The notes under the pieces were generated by a model that ran no database searches, had not been told where the DNA came from, and saw only the letters and a list, made by a program, of their open reading frames with translations. 64,000 nt of DNA from the NCBI GenBank assembly GCA_963762435.1, contig CAVXLN010000009.1:8540-72539 (forward strand), in the 5' to 3' direction. This document shows positions 1 to 8,321 of this stretch, piece after piece. Origin of the DNA: JAXDMU01 sp963762435 (GTDB lineage Bacteria; Pseudomonadota; Alphaproteobacteria; ATCC43930; CGMCC-115725). Both the position numbers and the translations under genes were made by a program. Position 1 is the stretch's first letter. Each line of letters starts with the position of its first letter.

Positions 1-753
1 GGTCCCGCCGGCATAAGTGCTGCCCGAAGCGCAGGACGCATTGCCGGCCTCGATACACTGCACGACCACAAGCCCGATGCCGGAGCCCTGGTATCCCGAG
101 GTCCAAGCGTCGTGATAGACGGTATTGTGGATGATGTAATACCACTCTTTGTTATTGAAGTCGATACCGCCCAGGTTGCAGTGGTGCGCAATGCTGTTGA
201 GCACCCAGATGTGATGGCTCGAATTGCCGGTGCCGTAGGTGTCGCCATCGCTGGCGATGCAGGCGTCGGCGATGCCGTCGGTCTGGAGCGCATTGTTGCC
301 GTCGAGCTCGAACCCATCGACGACGACATAATTCGCCGGCTGCTCGATGCCCCAGAGATGGCCGCCGCCGGGTGCCAGGATATGGCAGCCATCAAGCGTC
401 TGGCAGCGATAGGTGACATAGCCGTTCGGGTTCGGTGCGCTGCCGCCGTGCTGGATCAACACATTGGCTTCGTAGGTGCCGGGCGCAACATTGATGCAAT
501 CGCCGCCGGCGCGGGCCGAGCTGTCGGCGTGCTGAACGGTCTTCCAGGGGCTCGCCTGCGTACCCGGGTTGGAGTCGCTGCCCGTCGTGGCCACATAGAA
601 ATTGTTGGCGCAGGTGTAGAAGGGGGCCGCAAACAGCGCCGCGCTCGGCCCGGGCTGCTCCGCCGCGCTGGCCGGGGCCACAGAGGCCGCCAATCCCAGG
701 AAGCCGCACAAGACGGAGAGCCAGAGATACCTCGGAAAACGGAATGCGCTCAA
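1..753 (-). CDS. Secreted right-handed beta-helix repeat protein (partial, runs off the left edge)
   Basis: The minus strand is open from a TTG at 753 to the window edge (251 codons seen, no stop). The nearby ATG in another frame hits a stop after four codons, while the TTG has a GGGGGAA ribosome-binding sequence 2-8 bases upstream. The first ~31 residues form a Sec signal peptide ending in ASA-AEQ. A motif reading DSNPGTQASPWKTVQHA follows, which is the usual opening of right-handed parallel beta-helix (choice-of-anchor Q / DUF1565-like) proteins, then short strands such as GIDFNNKEWYYIIHNTVY. Such proteins are exported and often bind or cleave polysaccharides. No catalytic residues can be assigned because the C-terminus is missing. 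Confidence 0.75.
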   Translation of the reverse strand, partial: MSAFRFPRYLWLSVLCGFLGLAASVAPASAAEQPGPSAALFAAPFYTCANNFYVATTGSDSNPGTQASPWKTVQHADSSARAGGDCINVAPGTYEANVLIQHGGSAPNPNGYVTYRCQTLDGCHILAPGGGHLWGIEQPANYVVVDGFELDGNNALQTDGIADACIASDGDTYGTGNSSHHIWVLNSIAHHCNLGGIDFNNKEWYYIIHNTVYHDAWTSGYQGSGIGLVVVQCIEAGNASCASGSTYAGGT

Positions 754-1235
754 AATTCCCCCATGTTCTCCTGAACCACCTGCAATGCCGATCACTATCA
801 GTGTCGCCGATCGCATTCGATCTCGATGTCAGGCCAAAAGAGTGCGAACGAGCGGCATCCCGAGCGGGCTGCCATCCCCCAGCGTCCGGCGAAACCGAGC
901 TGTTTCAGTTCCATCTCGCCGACTTATTTCTTGAGCACGCGCTGGTCCGATCCGGCTGTAACATTCTGACGTCTTTTCCTGGCTCTTCCAGCTAATACCG
1001 AAACTTCAACACAACTCGATCAATGTATGAGGCTCGAACGCCTCAGTTCAACCAATTTTTATTGACTGAAGCTCGAAAAATCTCGATGTTCTGGTTGTAC
1101 AATCTCAGTAAAAGCTATGACCGCTCTAGACGGTTTGAGGCTTTTAACTTCGATTTTTTTGAAGTTGACACAATATTGTTAACAAATATTGGAGGTCGGT
1201 ACGCCCGATATGGGGATGCCAGACTACGGCGGTCT
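754..1235. other. Intergenic region with an AT-rich island
   Basis: 482 bases with no convincing gene. About 1000-1195 is clearly AT-rich compared with its surroundings. It contains a small stem-loop (AACTTC at 1146-1151 with GAAGTT at 1161-1166) and the 10-base palindrome TTGTTAACAA (1176-1185). It should hold the promoter of the minus-strand beta-helix gene, but I could not pick clear -35/-10 boxes. An 8-base inverted repeat (GGTCGGTA 1194-1201, TACCGACC 1237-1244) brackets the end of the LuxR-type gene. Confidence 0.5.
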
Positions 1236-2366
1236 CTACCGACCCACTGCCGACCGCGCCACCTTGAGTTCCGCGATCGTGGCGAGGCGCTGGAGCAGCT
1301 CGCCCTGCCGGCGGCAATCGGTCTTGCTCATCAGCGCATAGAGATGCGTGCGCGCCGTGTTCCGGCTGATGCCGAAGGCGGCGGCCGCGGTGGCGAGGTC
1401 GTCGCCGTCATAGAGCCGGACGGCGAGGCGCGCCTCGGCCGGGGTCAGCTGAAAGAGCGCCTGGAGATCGCTCGCGGCCAATGCCGGCCGCGTCGCCGGA
1501 TCATAGAGCAGCAGCATGACGCGGCCATCCTCGACCCGGAGCCAGTCGGACGGAGCGGGGAGGGGTACTGCCAGCGCATAGAGCGGATGCCCGCTGCCAT
1601 GGCGGGGCAGCGCCACGGTGCCGCCGTCGCGGCCGGTGGCGGCGCGCGCGATCGCGGCCTGAAGGGCGGCGGTCATCACGGGCGTGGCGGCGCGCAGCCC
1701 CTTGGACGAGACGATCAGCCCGTCCTTGGCTGCGAGCAGCTTTTCGCCGGCCGGATTGGCCGAGAGGATCCGTTCGCCCCGTCCCAGCACCAGCACGCCG
1801 TGCGAGGTGCCGTCGAGGAGCGCCTGGTCATGCGCCTCGGTCTGCACGGTGCCGAGCTTCACGCCGATGCCGATCGCACGAGCGAGATGCACCATCAGGG
1901 GACGCAGCAGATGCTTGTCCTCCTCGCTGAATTCGGGCCGGCTCGGCGAGCGGCAGCAATTGAAGACGACGAAGCGATCCTTGTCGCTCCACAGAAACGC
2001 CGTCAGTACAGAGTGAGTATCTTCCAGCTTCAGCAAGAAATCATTGTAGTATTCGCTGCGGCGGAACTCGGCCCTCGGCAGCAGCTCCGGATCGGTCACG
2101 ATCGTCCCGGCCGGCTGCTGGCCGCAATGGCGGAGCAGGATGTTGGTGTTGGCGTAATGCGCCCAGAATTGGCGCAGCGCCTCGGGATCGAAGCCGATCG
2201 CGACGCCGCTGCCGCCCGTGATGCCAGGCCTGCGGCAGATCAGCGACCCGCAATGGCCGCCCAACAGGCCGACGATCTGCTCGAGCACATGTTCCCACAG
2301 CGTCGTCTCCGTTCCCGCTTCATAGATAAGAGGAACGACGCGTTCTATTTGATCGGCTAACGCCAC
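1236..2366 (-). CDS. LuxR-family (C-terminal HTH) transcriptional regulator
   Basis: 376 residues. The last ~70 residues (about 307-365) form a LuxR/GerE-type helix-turn-helix: LTPAEARLAVRL, then AAAAFGISRNTARTHLYALM and a KTDCRRQGEL tail. The first ~220 residues are a soluble sensor-like region without a receiver Asp pocket or a recognisable autoinducer-binding signature, so the signal is unknown. It is a stand-alone gene with a readable sigma-70-type promoter 41 bases upstream. The nearest gene in its direction of transcription is the beta-helix secreted protein, a possible but unproven target. The family assignment rests on the HTH. Confidence 0.85.
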   Translation of the reverse strand: MALADQIERVVPLIYEAGTETTLWEHVLEQIVGLLGGHCGSLICRRPGITGGSGVAIGFDPEALRQFWAHYANTNILLRHCGQQPAGTIVTDPELLPRAEFRRSEYYNDFLLKLEDTHSVLTAFLWSDKDRFVVFNCCRSPSRPEFSEEDKHLLRPLMVHLARAIGIGVKLGTVQTEAHDQALLDGTSHGVLVLGRGERILSANPAGEKLLAAKDGLIVSSKGLRAATPVMTAALQAAIARAATGRDGGTVALPRHGSGHPLYALAVPLPAPSDWLRVEDGRVMLLLYDPATRPALAASDLQALFQLTPAEARLAVRLYDGDDLATAAAAFGISRNTARTHLYALMSKTDCRRQGELLQRLATIAELKVARSAVGR

Positions 2367-2692
2367 AGTTGCGCACCCACGTTCTTGCGGGCCTGACCCC
2401 GGTGTTAAAATACTAGACTACTTGGCGCGGTACAATAGGCCACGTTGTTTAGAACTATTACACGTCACGATGAGTCATCGGCGGCGCTGATCGGCACGCA
2501 TACGATAGAATGTATCCATATTCGGGGTACTGAGGACGGGGCGCGGCAATCGAGGGGCAAATCCCCGCAAAGTCGGTCGACGGATATTCTACTCCCGATC
2601 CGGTCTTGCCGTTCGATCCCCGCTTATTTGTCATGGTGTCGCGGGGTGGTGCGGCTTGGCGGGGTCGCTCGGCACGGATAGAGTGCGGCCCC
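2367..2692. other. Intergenic region between divergent regulator and channel genes
   Basis: 326 bases separate the LuxR-type gene (leftward) from the MscS gene (rightward). The left part holds the promoter annotated at 2407-2435. The right part is GC-rich, with no clear promoter boxes for the channel gene and no credible ORF. An upstream in-frame ATG at 2606 would extend the channel protein, but the added 29 residues are Arg/Gly-rich and precede a perfect signal peptide, so they are treated as non-coding. Confidence 0.5.
2407..2435 (-). promoter_or_regulatory. Putative sigma-70 promoter of the LuxR-type gene
   Basis: On the minus strand TTGTAC (2435-2430) is followed by exactly 17 bases and TATTTT (2412-2407). 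The -10 lies 40 bases from the gene start at 2366, which gives a short normal leader. The match was found by eye and is not experimental. Confidence 0.45.
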
Positions 2693-5035
2693 ATGTCGAC
2701 CCGTCGCCTGATCGCGCTGTCGCTGGCGCTTCTCCTCGCCCTCCTGCCGGTCCATTCGGGCGCGGCCCAGACGCTGGCGCCGGCAAGCGCCAAGCCGGCA
2801 CCGGCGGCCACCCCGTCCGTCGCCGACCTCCAGCATATGGTCGACACGCTCAAGGACGAGCCGCAGCGGCAAAGGCTGATCCAGGATCTCCAGGCCCTGA
2901 TCGCGGCCCAGCAGCAGGGGGCACCGGCCCCGCCGGCCGAGGCGGCCACGCCCAGCGATATCCTGGCCGACATGGCGGGCCGCGTGCAGCAATTCGGCGA
3001 CGATCTGGTCGGTGCCGCCGGCGTGCTGGTCGATGCGCCCTACGCGATCCATTGGGCCGAGACGCAATTCCTCGACGACCAGATGCGCCGGCGCTGGACC
3101 GGCGTGTTCCTGCATGTCGCCGAGATTCTCGGCGCCTCGATCATCGCCGGATTCGTCGTCTGGGCGGCGGCCCGGCTCTTGCGCCGGCGATTGGTCCGGC
3201 CCGCCGGCCGCGGCCGGCTGCCGCGGTTCAGCATCCTGTTGGGCCAGCTCGTGCTCGATCTCTTGCCGATCGCCGCCTTCGCGGTGACGGGCGAGATCAT
3301 GCTGAGCGTGGTGCCGCCCGAATATGTCGTGACCATCCATGTCTCGACCACGCTCTTGAAGACCGTGTTCGAGGCGCGGTTGCTGATCGCGCTGGCCCGC
3401 ACGATCCTGCTTTATCCGCGCGAGGCGGGCTGGACCCTGCTGCCGATCGGCGAGGAGAATGCCAACTATCTTTATATCTGGATCCGCCGCTTCGTGTTCT
3501 GGGCGGTCTATGGGCTGGGGCTGTGCGAGGCGGTCTGGTTCATGGGCGTGCCGGGGGCGGTCTATGCCGTGCTGCTCCGAACCGTGGCCTTCGTCCTCGC
3601 CATTCTCGGCGTCGTCTTCGTGCTGCAGAACCGCCATGCCGTCGGCCGCTGGATGCGGCCGCGGCCGTTCCGCCCGATCGAGGGGGCGGAAGACGGGGCC
3701 GAGGCGATCGTGGCCGAGCCGGATATCGAAGCGCAGCAGCCGCGCATGCCCGGCACGCTCGACACGCTGCGCCACCGCCTGGCCGATGTCTGGCACGTGC
3801 TCGTCATCGTCTATATCGTCGGCCTTTTCGCGGTCTATGCACTCCGGATCGAGGGTGGCTTCAGCTTCGTGCTGCGCTCGACCCTGCTGACCCTGACGAT
3901 CATTGTCGCAGCACGCCTCCTCATCCGCGCCATCGGCCGGGTCGCGGAGCGCGGCTTCGCCATCCCGGAAGATTTGAAGCAGCGCTTTCCGACGCTCGAG
4001 CATCGCGCCAACCGGTACCTGCCCATCCTGACCATGATCGCGTCCACCTTCATCTGGGCTTTCGCGGTGCTGTCGCTGCTCGAGGTCTGGGGAGTGGGCT
4101 CCTATTCCTGGCTCGGCACCGAGGCCGGCCGCCGGGTCACCGGCTCGCTCATCACGATCGGCGTCATCCTGGTCGTCACCTTCTTCTTCTGGGAGTTGAT
4201 CAATGCCGGCATCGACCGGTATCTGAGCGGGATCGAGCGGAACGGCAGCCGCACGGCGCGCGGCGCCCGCATGCGCACGCTGCTGCCGCTCTTGCGCAAC
4301 GTCATCTGGGTGACGCTGCTGGTCGTGGTGCTGCTGCTGATCCTGTCCGAGATCGGCGTCGATATCACGCCGCTCTTGGGCGTCTCGGCCGTGTTCGGCC
4401 TCGCCATCGGCTTCGGCTCCCAGGCGCTGGTGAAGGACATCATCACCGGCCTTTTCATCCTGATCGAGGACATCGTCGCGGTCGGCGACGTGGTCGATCT
4501 TTCGGGCGGCTATTCCGGCGTGGTCGAGGCGATCTCGGTCCGCACCATCAAGCTGCGCGACGCCCAGGGCACCTTGCAGACGATCCCGTTCAGCGAGGTC
4601 ACGAAGGTCAAGAACCTGTCGCGCGACTTCGCCTATGTCGTCATCGACCTGGCGCTCCCGCTCTCGGTCGAGCCCGACAAGGTGGCCGAAGCGCTGGCCA
4701 AGGTGGCGGATGCCATGTCGAAGGAGCCGGCCTTCGCGGGCTCCATGGTCGGGCCGATCGAGCAGATCGGCGTCACCAGCTACGGCCTTGCCGGCATGCA
4801 GTACCAGGCCCGGATCAAGACCCTGCCGCTCCGGCAATGGGTGGTCGGCCGCGAATTCAACAAACGCCTCAAATCGGCCTTCGCCGAGGCCGGCATCGCC
4901 AACCCGCCGCCGATGCAGATGATCAATTTCAGCGACGATGTGGCGCGTCTCGTCGAGAAGCTGCGCCCGCCGATGCCGGGGCCGGAAAGAGCCGCCGAAG
5001 CGCCGGCGGCCGATGCGGCAGTCGGCGAGAAATAG
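2693..5035 (+). CDS. Mechanosensitive ion channel, MscS family (large multi-TM form)
   Basis: 780 residues from the ATG at 2693, chosen because it begins a clean signal peptide (MSTRRLIALSLALLLALLP...GAAQ). A periplasmic helical segment (about 25-135) follows, then several membrane helices. The conserved MscS core starts near residue 556: a pore helix (LGVSAVFGLAIGFGSQALVK) followed by the beta-domain (VAVGDVVDLSGGYSGVVEAI, RTIKLRDAQGTLQTIPFSEV). The protein would open under membrane tension and release solutes on hypo-osmotic shock. Length and N-terminal extension resemble the larger MscS paralogues (YbiO/MscM type) rather than the 286-residue E. coli MscS. It stands alone, tail to tail with the small HhH gene. 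Confidence 0.92.
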   Translation: MSTRRLIALSLALLLALLPVHSGAAQTLAPASAKPAPAATPSVADLQHMVDTLKDEPQRQRLIQDLQALIAAQQQGAPAPPAEAATPSDILADMAGRVQQFGDDLVGAAGVLVDAPYAIHWAETQFLDDQMRRRWTGVFLHVAEILGASIIAGFVVWAAARLLRRRLVRPAGRGRLPRFSILLGQLVLDLLPIAAFAVTGEIMLSVVPPEYVVTIHVSTTLLKTVFEARLLIALARTILLYPREAGWTLLPIGEENANYLYIWIRRFVFWAVYGLGLCEAVWFMGVPGAVYAVLLRTVAFVLAILGVVFVLQNRHAVGRWMRPRPFRPIEGAEDGAEAIVAEPDIEAQQPRMPGTLDTLRHRLADVWHVLVIVYIVGLFAVYALRIEGGFSFVLRSTLLTLTIIVAARLLIRAIGRVAERGFAIPEDLKQRFPTLEHRANRYLPILTMIASTFIWAFAVLSLLEVWGVGSYSWLGTEAGRRVTGSLITIGVILVVTFFFWELINAGIDRYLSGIERNGSRTARGARMRTLLPLLRNVIWVTLLVVVLLLILSEIGVDITPLLGVSAVFGLAIGFGSQALVKDIITGLFILIEDIVAVGDVVDLSGGYSGVVEAISVRTIKLRDAQGTLQTIPFSEVTKVKNLSRDFAYVVIDLALPLSVEPDKVAEALAKVADAMSKEPAFAGSMVGPIEQIGVTSYGLAGMQYQARIKTLPLRQWVVGREFNKRLKSAFAEAGIANPPPMQMINFSDDVARLVEKLRPPMPGPERAAEAPAADAAVGEK

Positions 5036-5087
5036 CTAAGAGCAATGCGAGTTGATCTGGTCATTTTCGCTGCCGGCCATCGTGCAG

Positions 5088-5336
5088 TCAGCCCGCTTGC
5101 CCGGTTTGCACCTGTGCCGCCGCGATGGCGCCGGCGATCGCCGCGCGCGCTTGCGGGCTGTTGCGCCAGCAGGTCGAGCCGGTAAGGCCTGCAGCGAGCC
5201 GGCAGAGCTCGGCCGCGTCTTGCCGGGCCAGCGTCCCCAGATCCTCGATGCCGAGCTCCTCGAGCCGGCTCAAGATTTTGGGGCCGACGCCCTTGACGCT
5301 GAGCAAGTGCTGTCTCTCATCGGCGGAAAACGGCAT
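5088..5336 (-). CDS. Small helix-hairpin-helix protein
   Basis: 82 residues. The N-terminal half reads LLSVKGVGPKILSRLEELGI, with a GVGP hairpin, followed by EDLGTLARQDAAEL. This is the arrangement of TfoX-C / DUF4332-like helix-hairpin-helix domains, which bind DNA or serve as protein-interaction modules. The C-terminus is Ala-rich. It lies just downstream of recX on the same strand (30-base gap), so it may be cotranscribed with it, which would suit a DNA-metabolism role. The exact function is unknown. Confidence 0.7.
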   Translation of the reverse strand: MPFSADERQHLLSVKGVGPKILSRLEELGIEDLGTLARQDAAELCRLAAGLTGSTCWRNSPQARAAIAGAIAAAQVQTGQAG

Positions 5337-5366
5337 CGCGGCTCCTGTGCAACCGACAGGATGGTG

Positions 5367-5921
5367 TCACGGCTCCATGAGGGCTGCCAGCGCCTCTGGA
5401 TCGGCCGCCTTCAGCACGCGCTCGGCGATGTCCCGGCTGAAGCCGGCGCGGGCGAGGGATGCCAGATCCTTCTGCCGATGTTCTTCGCGCGCTGCTTCGT
5501 CCCGATAAGGGCCGAGCCGCTTGCGCCGGACGAGGGCGGCGGCGGCGGCGAGATCGCCTCCCGGCCGGTTGCCCTCCTCATCATCGCCGAGCGCTTGTGC
5601 CACCAGCTCGCGCGGCACGCCCTTTCCCGCCAGCTTGGCCGCAATGGCGCGTGCCGAGCCGCCGCGGCGATGGAGGCTCGCCGTTTTGGCCTCGGCATAG
5701 GCGCGATCGTCGAGCAAGCCCGAGCGGAGAAAGCGCGCGATCAGCGCCTCGACCAAGGCAGCCCCTTCGCTGGGATCGGTGCCATGCTCGCGCGCCGAGC
5801 GGCGCACACGGCGCATCAGCACGGCGCGCAAATTGGCCGACGAGGTGGCGAACCGCTCGAGATAGAAGAGGGCGGCGGCTTCGAGCCGTTCCGCCGTCAC
5901 GGGTTTGGCAGGCTGAGGCAT
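5367..5921 (-). CDS. recX: Regulatory protein RecX
   Basis: 184 residues from the ATG at 5921 (an ATG at 5930 adds three residues; neither has a strong ribosome-binding site). It shows RecX-type three-helix repeats: ERLEAAALFYLERFATSSAN, then FLRSGLLDDRAYAEAKT, LAGKGVPRELVAQAL, and a C-terminal KDLASLARAGFSRDIAERVL. RecX binds RecA filaments in the cytoplasm and limits recombinase activity. recA is not next door, which is common in alphaproteobacteria. It is divergent from the ABC permease gene. Confidence 0.88.
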   Translation of the reverse strand: MPQPAKPVTAERLEAAALFYLERFATSSANLRAVLMRRVRRSAREHGTDPSEGAALVEALIARFLRSGLLDDRAYAEAKTASLHRRGGSARAIAAKLAGKGVPRELVAQALGDDEEGNRPGGDLAAAAALVRRKRLGPYRDEAAREEHRQKDLASLARAGFSRDIAERVLKAADPEALAALMEP

Positions 5922-6040
5922 GGTGCCCATTGAGGGATACGCCCGCGCCGGATGCAAGCCTGCGTCGAGCGCCGATCGCTTGCCCCTCGGCGGCGGCCGG
6001 TCTAGCGTCCCGCCGCAAGAAGAAGAGGAAGCGGACGAGA

Positions 6041-6841
6041 GTGGCAGCAACGGTGTTTCGGGAGCGCAGCTTCGGTCTGGTGAACTGGATCGGCGTCTGG
6101 ACGCTCTATCTCAAGGAAGTGCGCCGCTTCGGCAAGGTCTATACCCAGACTCTGCTGGCGCCGATGGCGACGACCTTGCTCTATCTCGTCGTGTTCCTGC
6201 TGGCGCTGGGCGGCAATGCGCGCACGGCCGGCGGCTTGCCTTACGGTGAGTTCCTGGCGCCCGGGCTCATCATGATGGCGATGGTGCAGAACGCCTTCGC
6301 CAACACCTCCTCCTCGATCGTCATCGCCAAGGTCCAGGGCAATATCGTCGACATCATGATGCCGCCCTTGTCGGCCGCCGAGATCACGCTGGCGTTGGCC
6401 TTGGGCGGCGTCACGCGCGGCTTGGCCGTGGGCCTGGTCCTCGTCCCCGTGATGATGCTGTTCGTCAATATCCACATCGTGGATTGGGGGGCGGTGCTGT
6501 TCTTCGCCTTCTTCGCCTCGCTGCTCCTGGCCTGCATCGGCATCCTGGGCGGGCTCTGGGCCGAGAAGTTCGACCATATGGCGGCAGTGACCAATTTCGT
6601 GGTGGTGCCGCTCTCCTTCCTGTCGGGCACCTTCTACTCGATCGACCGGTTGCCCGGCAATTGGCGGCTCGCGGCGATGCTCAACCCGTTCTTCTACATG
6701 ATCGACGGCTTCCGCTACGGCTTCATCGGCCATGCCGATTCCTCGATAGCACTCGGCATGGCCGTGGTCGGCGGCACGGCGGTGGCGCTCTTGCTCCTCA
6801 GCTGGCGGCTGTTCGCGATCGGCTGGCGCCTAAAGGCTTGA
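6041..6841 (+). CDS. ABC-2 type transporter permease
   Basis: About 266 residues from a GTG at 6041 preceded by an AGGAAG ribosome-binding sequence; a second GTG at 6080 is possible. Residues from about 14 onward (GVWTLYLKEVRRFGKVYTQT) are the typical start of ABC-2 membrane domains (polysaccharide or drug export). About six hydrophobic helices follow, including FLSGTFYSIDRLP and LNPFFYMIDGFRYGFIG, the conserved C-terminal signature. The protein would form the membrane part of an exporter in the inner membrane. No ATP-binding subunit is adjacent in this window, so its partner must be encoded elsewhere. Confidence 0.85.
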   Translation: MAATVFRERSFGLVNWIGVWTLYLKEVRRFGKVYTQTLLAPMATTLLYLVVFLLALGGNARTAGGLPYGEFLAPGLIMMAMVQNAFANTSSSIVIAKVQGNIVDIMMPPLSAAEITLALALGGVTRGLAVGLVLVPVMMLFVNIHIVDWGAVLFFAFFASLLLACIGILGGLWAEKFDHMAAVTNFVVVPLSFLSGTFYSIDRLPGNWRLAAMLNPFFYMIDGFRYGFIGHADSSIALGMAVVGGTAVALLLLSWRLFAIGWRLKA

Positions 6842-6903
6842 ACCTCTTGCCGCTGCGCGGGTCAGCCCCGCAATACTGCAACCCTTTCGTCATCAACAGC
6901 TGA

Positions 6904-6932
6904 TTGACACCTTAACCATCCATCCCGATACT
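6904..6932 (+). promoter_or_regulatory. Putative promoter of the argD-argF operon
   Basis: A perfect -35 box TTGACA (6904-6909) is followed by 17 bases and GATACT (6927-6932). The predicted transcript starts near 6939 and leaves a ~195-base leader before argD. That leader contains the arginine-rich ORF and the competing stems annotated next. Confidence 0.6.
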
Positions 6933-6977
6933 CTCCCGCTTTCTGATGGGGGCGGGCTCGCCTCCGACCGGAGCGGA

Positions 6978-7055
6978 ATGATGAGCTTGGGCAAGGGGCG
7001 GGTCAGCCGGAACGGGATGAGGGTCGAGGCACCCTCCCGGCTGCGACGACGATAA
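6978..7055 (+). CDS. Arginine-rich leader peptide upstream of argD (putative attenuator peptide)
   Basis: A 25-codon ORF (ATG ATG AGC ... TAA) with a GGAGCGGA ribosome-binding sequence directly upstream. Seven of 25 residues are arginine; it ends S-R-L-R-R-R-stop, with the last three arginines all encoded by CGA. By eye, argD uses CGA once and argF not at all, so a run of three is out of keeping with the neighbours. Position (inside the leader of an arginine biosynthesis operon), size and terminal Arg run are those expected of a ribosome-mediated attenuation peptide, which would stall when charged tRNA-Arg is scarce. Too short to identify by homology; function is inferred. Confidence 0.6.
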   Translation: MMSLGKGRVSRNGMRVEAPSRLRRR

Positions 7056-7061
7056 GGCCGG
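7005..7061 (+). promoter_or_regulatory. Mutually exclusive stem-loops in the arg leader
   Basis: AGCCGG (7005-7010) can pair with CCGGCT (7037-7042), reinforced by GGGT (7021-7024) with ACCC (7031-7034). The same CCGGC (7037-7041) can instead pair with GCCGG (7057-7061) just past the leader stop codon. A ribosome stalled on the terminal CGA codons (7044-7052) would cover this region and change which stem forms. I do not see a classical U-tract terminator, so control could be Rho-dependent or translational. Confidence 0.4.
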
Positions 7062-7133
7062 TAATGCCGCCTGCGCTCGCGCGCGCCTGATCCGAATCCT
7101 TCCGTCCAACGCCCTCATCAGGGAGTTCTGTTG

Positions 7134-8318
7134 ATGATTTCCGCTCTGTTGCCGACCTATGCCCGGGCCGATCTTGCCTTCGAGCATGGCGAAGGCGCCT
7201 ATCTCTTCTCCACCACCGGCGAGAAATATCTCGATTTCGCCAGCGGCATCGCCGTGACGGCGCTCGGCCACAGCCATCCGCATCTGGTCGAGGCGCTGAT
7301 CAATCAGGGCCGCAAGCTCTGGCACACCTCCAACGCCTTCCAGATTCCGGGTCAGCAGCTTCTGGCCGAGCGGCTGGTCGCCAATTCCTTCGCCGACACC
7401 GCCTTCTTCGGCAATTCCGGCGCCGAGGCGGGCGAGCTCGCCATCAAGATGGTGCGGAAATATCAGCACGATACCGGCCATCCCGAGCGCTACCGCATCA
7501 TCGCCTGCCGCGGCGCCTTCCACGGCCGCACGCTGGCCACGCTGGCCGCGGCCGGCAACGAGAAATACCTCAAGGGCTTCGATCCCGTGACCGACGGTTT
7601 CGACCACGTCGCCTACGACAATCTCAACGAGCTGCGCGACAAGATCGGGCCCGAGACGGCCGGCATCATGGTCGAGCCCGTGCAAGGCGAGGGCGGTGTC
7701 AGGCCCGCGAGCCACGCCTATCTGCGCGGGCTCCGCCAGGCCGCGGACGAGTTCGGCCTGGTCCTGGTGTTCGACGAGGTCCAGTGCGGCATGGGTCGCA
7801 CCGGCCGCCTCTGGGCCTATGAATGGGCCGATACCGCACCCGACGTCATGATGGTCGCCAAGGGCCTGGGCGGCGGCTTCCCGGTCGGCGCCGTGCTGGC
7901 GAGCGAGAAGATCGGTGCCGTCATGACCGCCGGCTCGCACGGCTCGACCTTCGGCGGCAATCCGCTCGCCATGGCGATCGGCAATGCCGTGCTCGATGTC
8001 ATGCTGGCGCCGGGATTCTTCGACCATGTCGACAATCAGGCGAAAGCGCTCCGGGCCGAGCTCGAAACGGTGGTGAAGCGTCATCCCAGCGTGCTGGCCG
8101 GCGTGCGCGGCTCAGGATTGCTGCTCGGCCTCCAATGCGTGGTGACCAACACCGATTTCGTGAAGCGGCTGCAGCAGCACAAGCTGCTGACGGTCGGCGC
8201 CGGCGACAATGTCGTGCGCCTCGCCCCGCCGCTCATCATCGGCCAGCGCGAGATCACCGAGGCGGTGGCGGCGATCGACGCCGCCTGCCGAAGCTTCGAG
8301 CAAGATCATGCCGGGTAG
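7134..8318 (+). CDS. argD: Acetylornithine aminotransferase
   Basis: 394 residues from the ATG at 7134 (GGGAG at 7121-7125; a TTG directly before it is an alternative). A class-III PLP aminotransferase of arginine biosynthesis that converts N-acetylglutamate semialdehyde to N-acetylornithine in the cytoplasm. Signatures are DFASGIAVTALGHSHPHLVE, FFGNSGAEAGELAIKM, FHGRTLATLAAAGNEKY, the cofactor Asp in VFDEVQCGMGRTG and the Schiff-base lysine (about K243) in MMVAKGLGGGFPVGA. Length is normal. argF follows after 3 bases, so the two are one operon with the leader upstream. Such enzymes may also serve as DapC. Confidence 0.95.
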   Translation: MISALLPTYARADLAFEHGEGAYLFSTTGEKYLDFASGIAVTALGHSHPHLVEALINQGRKLWHTSNAFQIPGQQLLAERLVANSFADTAFFGNSGAEAGELAIKMVRKYQHDTGHPERYRIIACRGAFHGRTLATLAAAGNEKYLKGFDPVTDGFDHVAYDNLNELRDKIGPETAGIMVEPVQGEGGVRPASHAYLRGLRQAADEFGLVLVFDEVQCGMGRTGRLWAYEWADTAPDVMMVAKGLGGGFPVGAVLASEKIGAVMTAGSHGSTFGGNPLAMAIGNAVLDVMLAPGFFDHVDNQAKALRAELETVVKRHPSVLAGVRGSGLLLGLQCVVTNTDFVKRLQQHKLLTVGAGDNVVRLAPPLIIGQREITEAVAAIDAACRSFEQDHAG

Positions 8319-8321
8319 CAG

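Noticed and set aside
112..774. 220-codon plus-strand frame at the left edge
   Set aside because: The minus strand encodes a signal peptide and beta-helix motifs over the same bases.
1146..1185. AT-rich hairpin and TTGTTAACAA palindrome as origin or operator
   Set aside because: No DnaA-box cluster or repeats; a single short palindrome in AT-rich intergenic DNA is weak.
2624..4837. Long minus-strand open frame opposite the MscS gene
   Set aside because: His/Asp/Gln-rich composition with no domain, exactly antisense to a well-supported membrane channel; typical shadow frame in GC-rich DNA.
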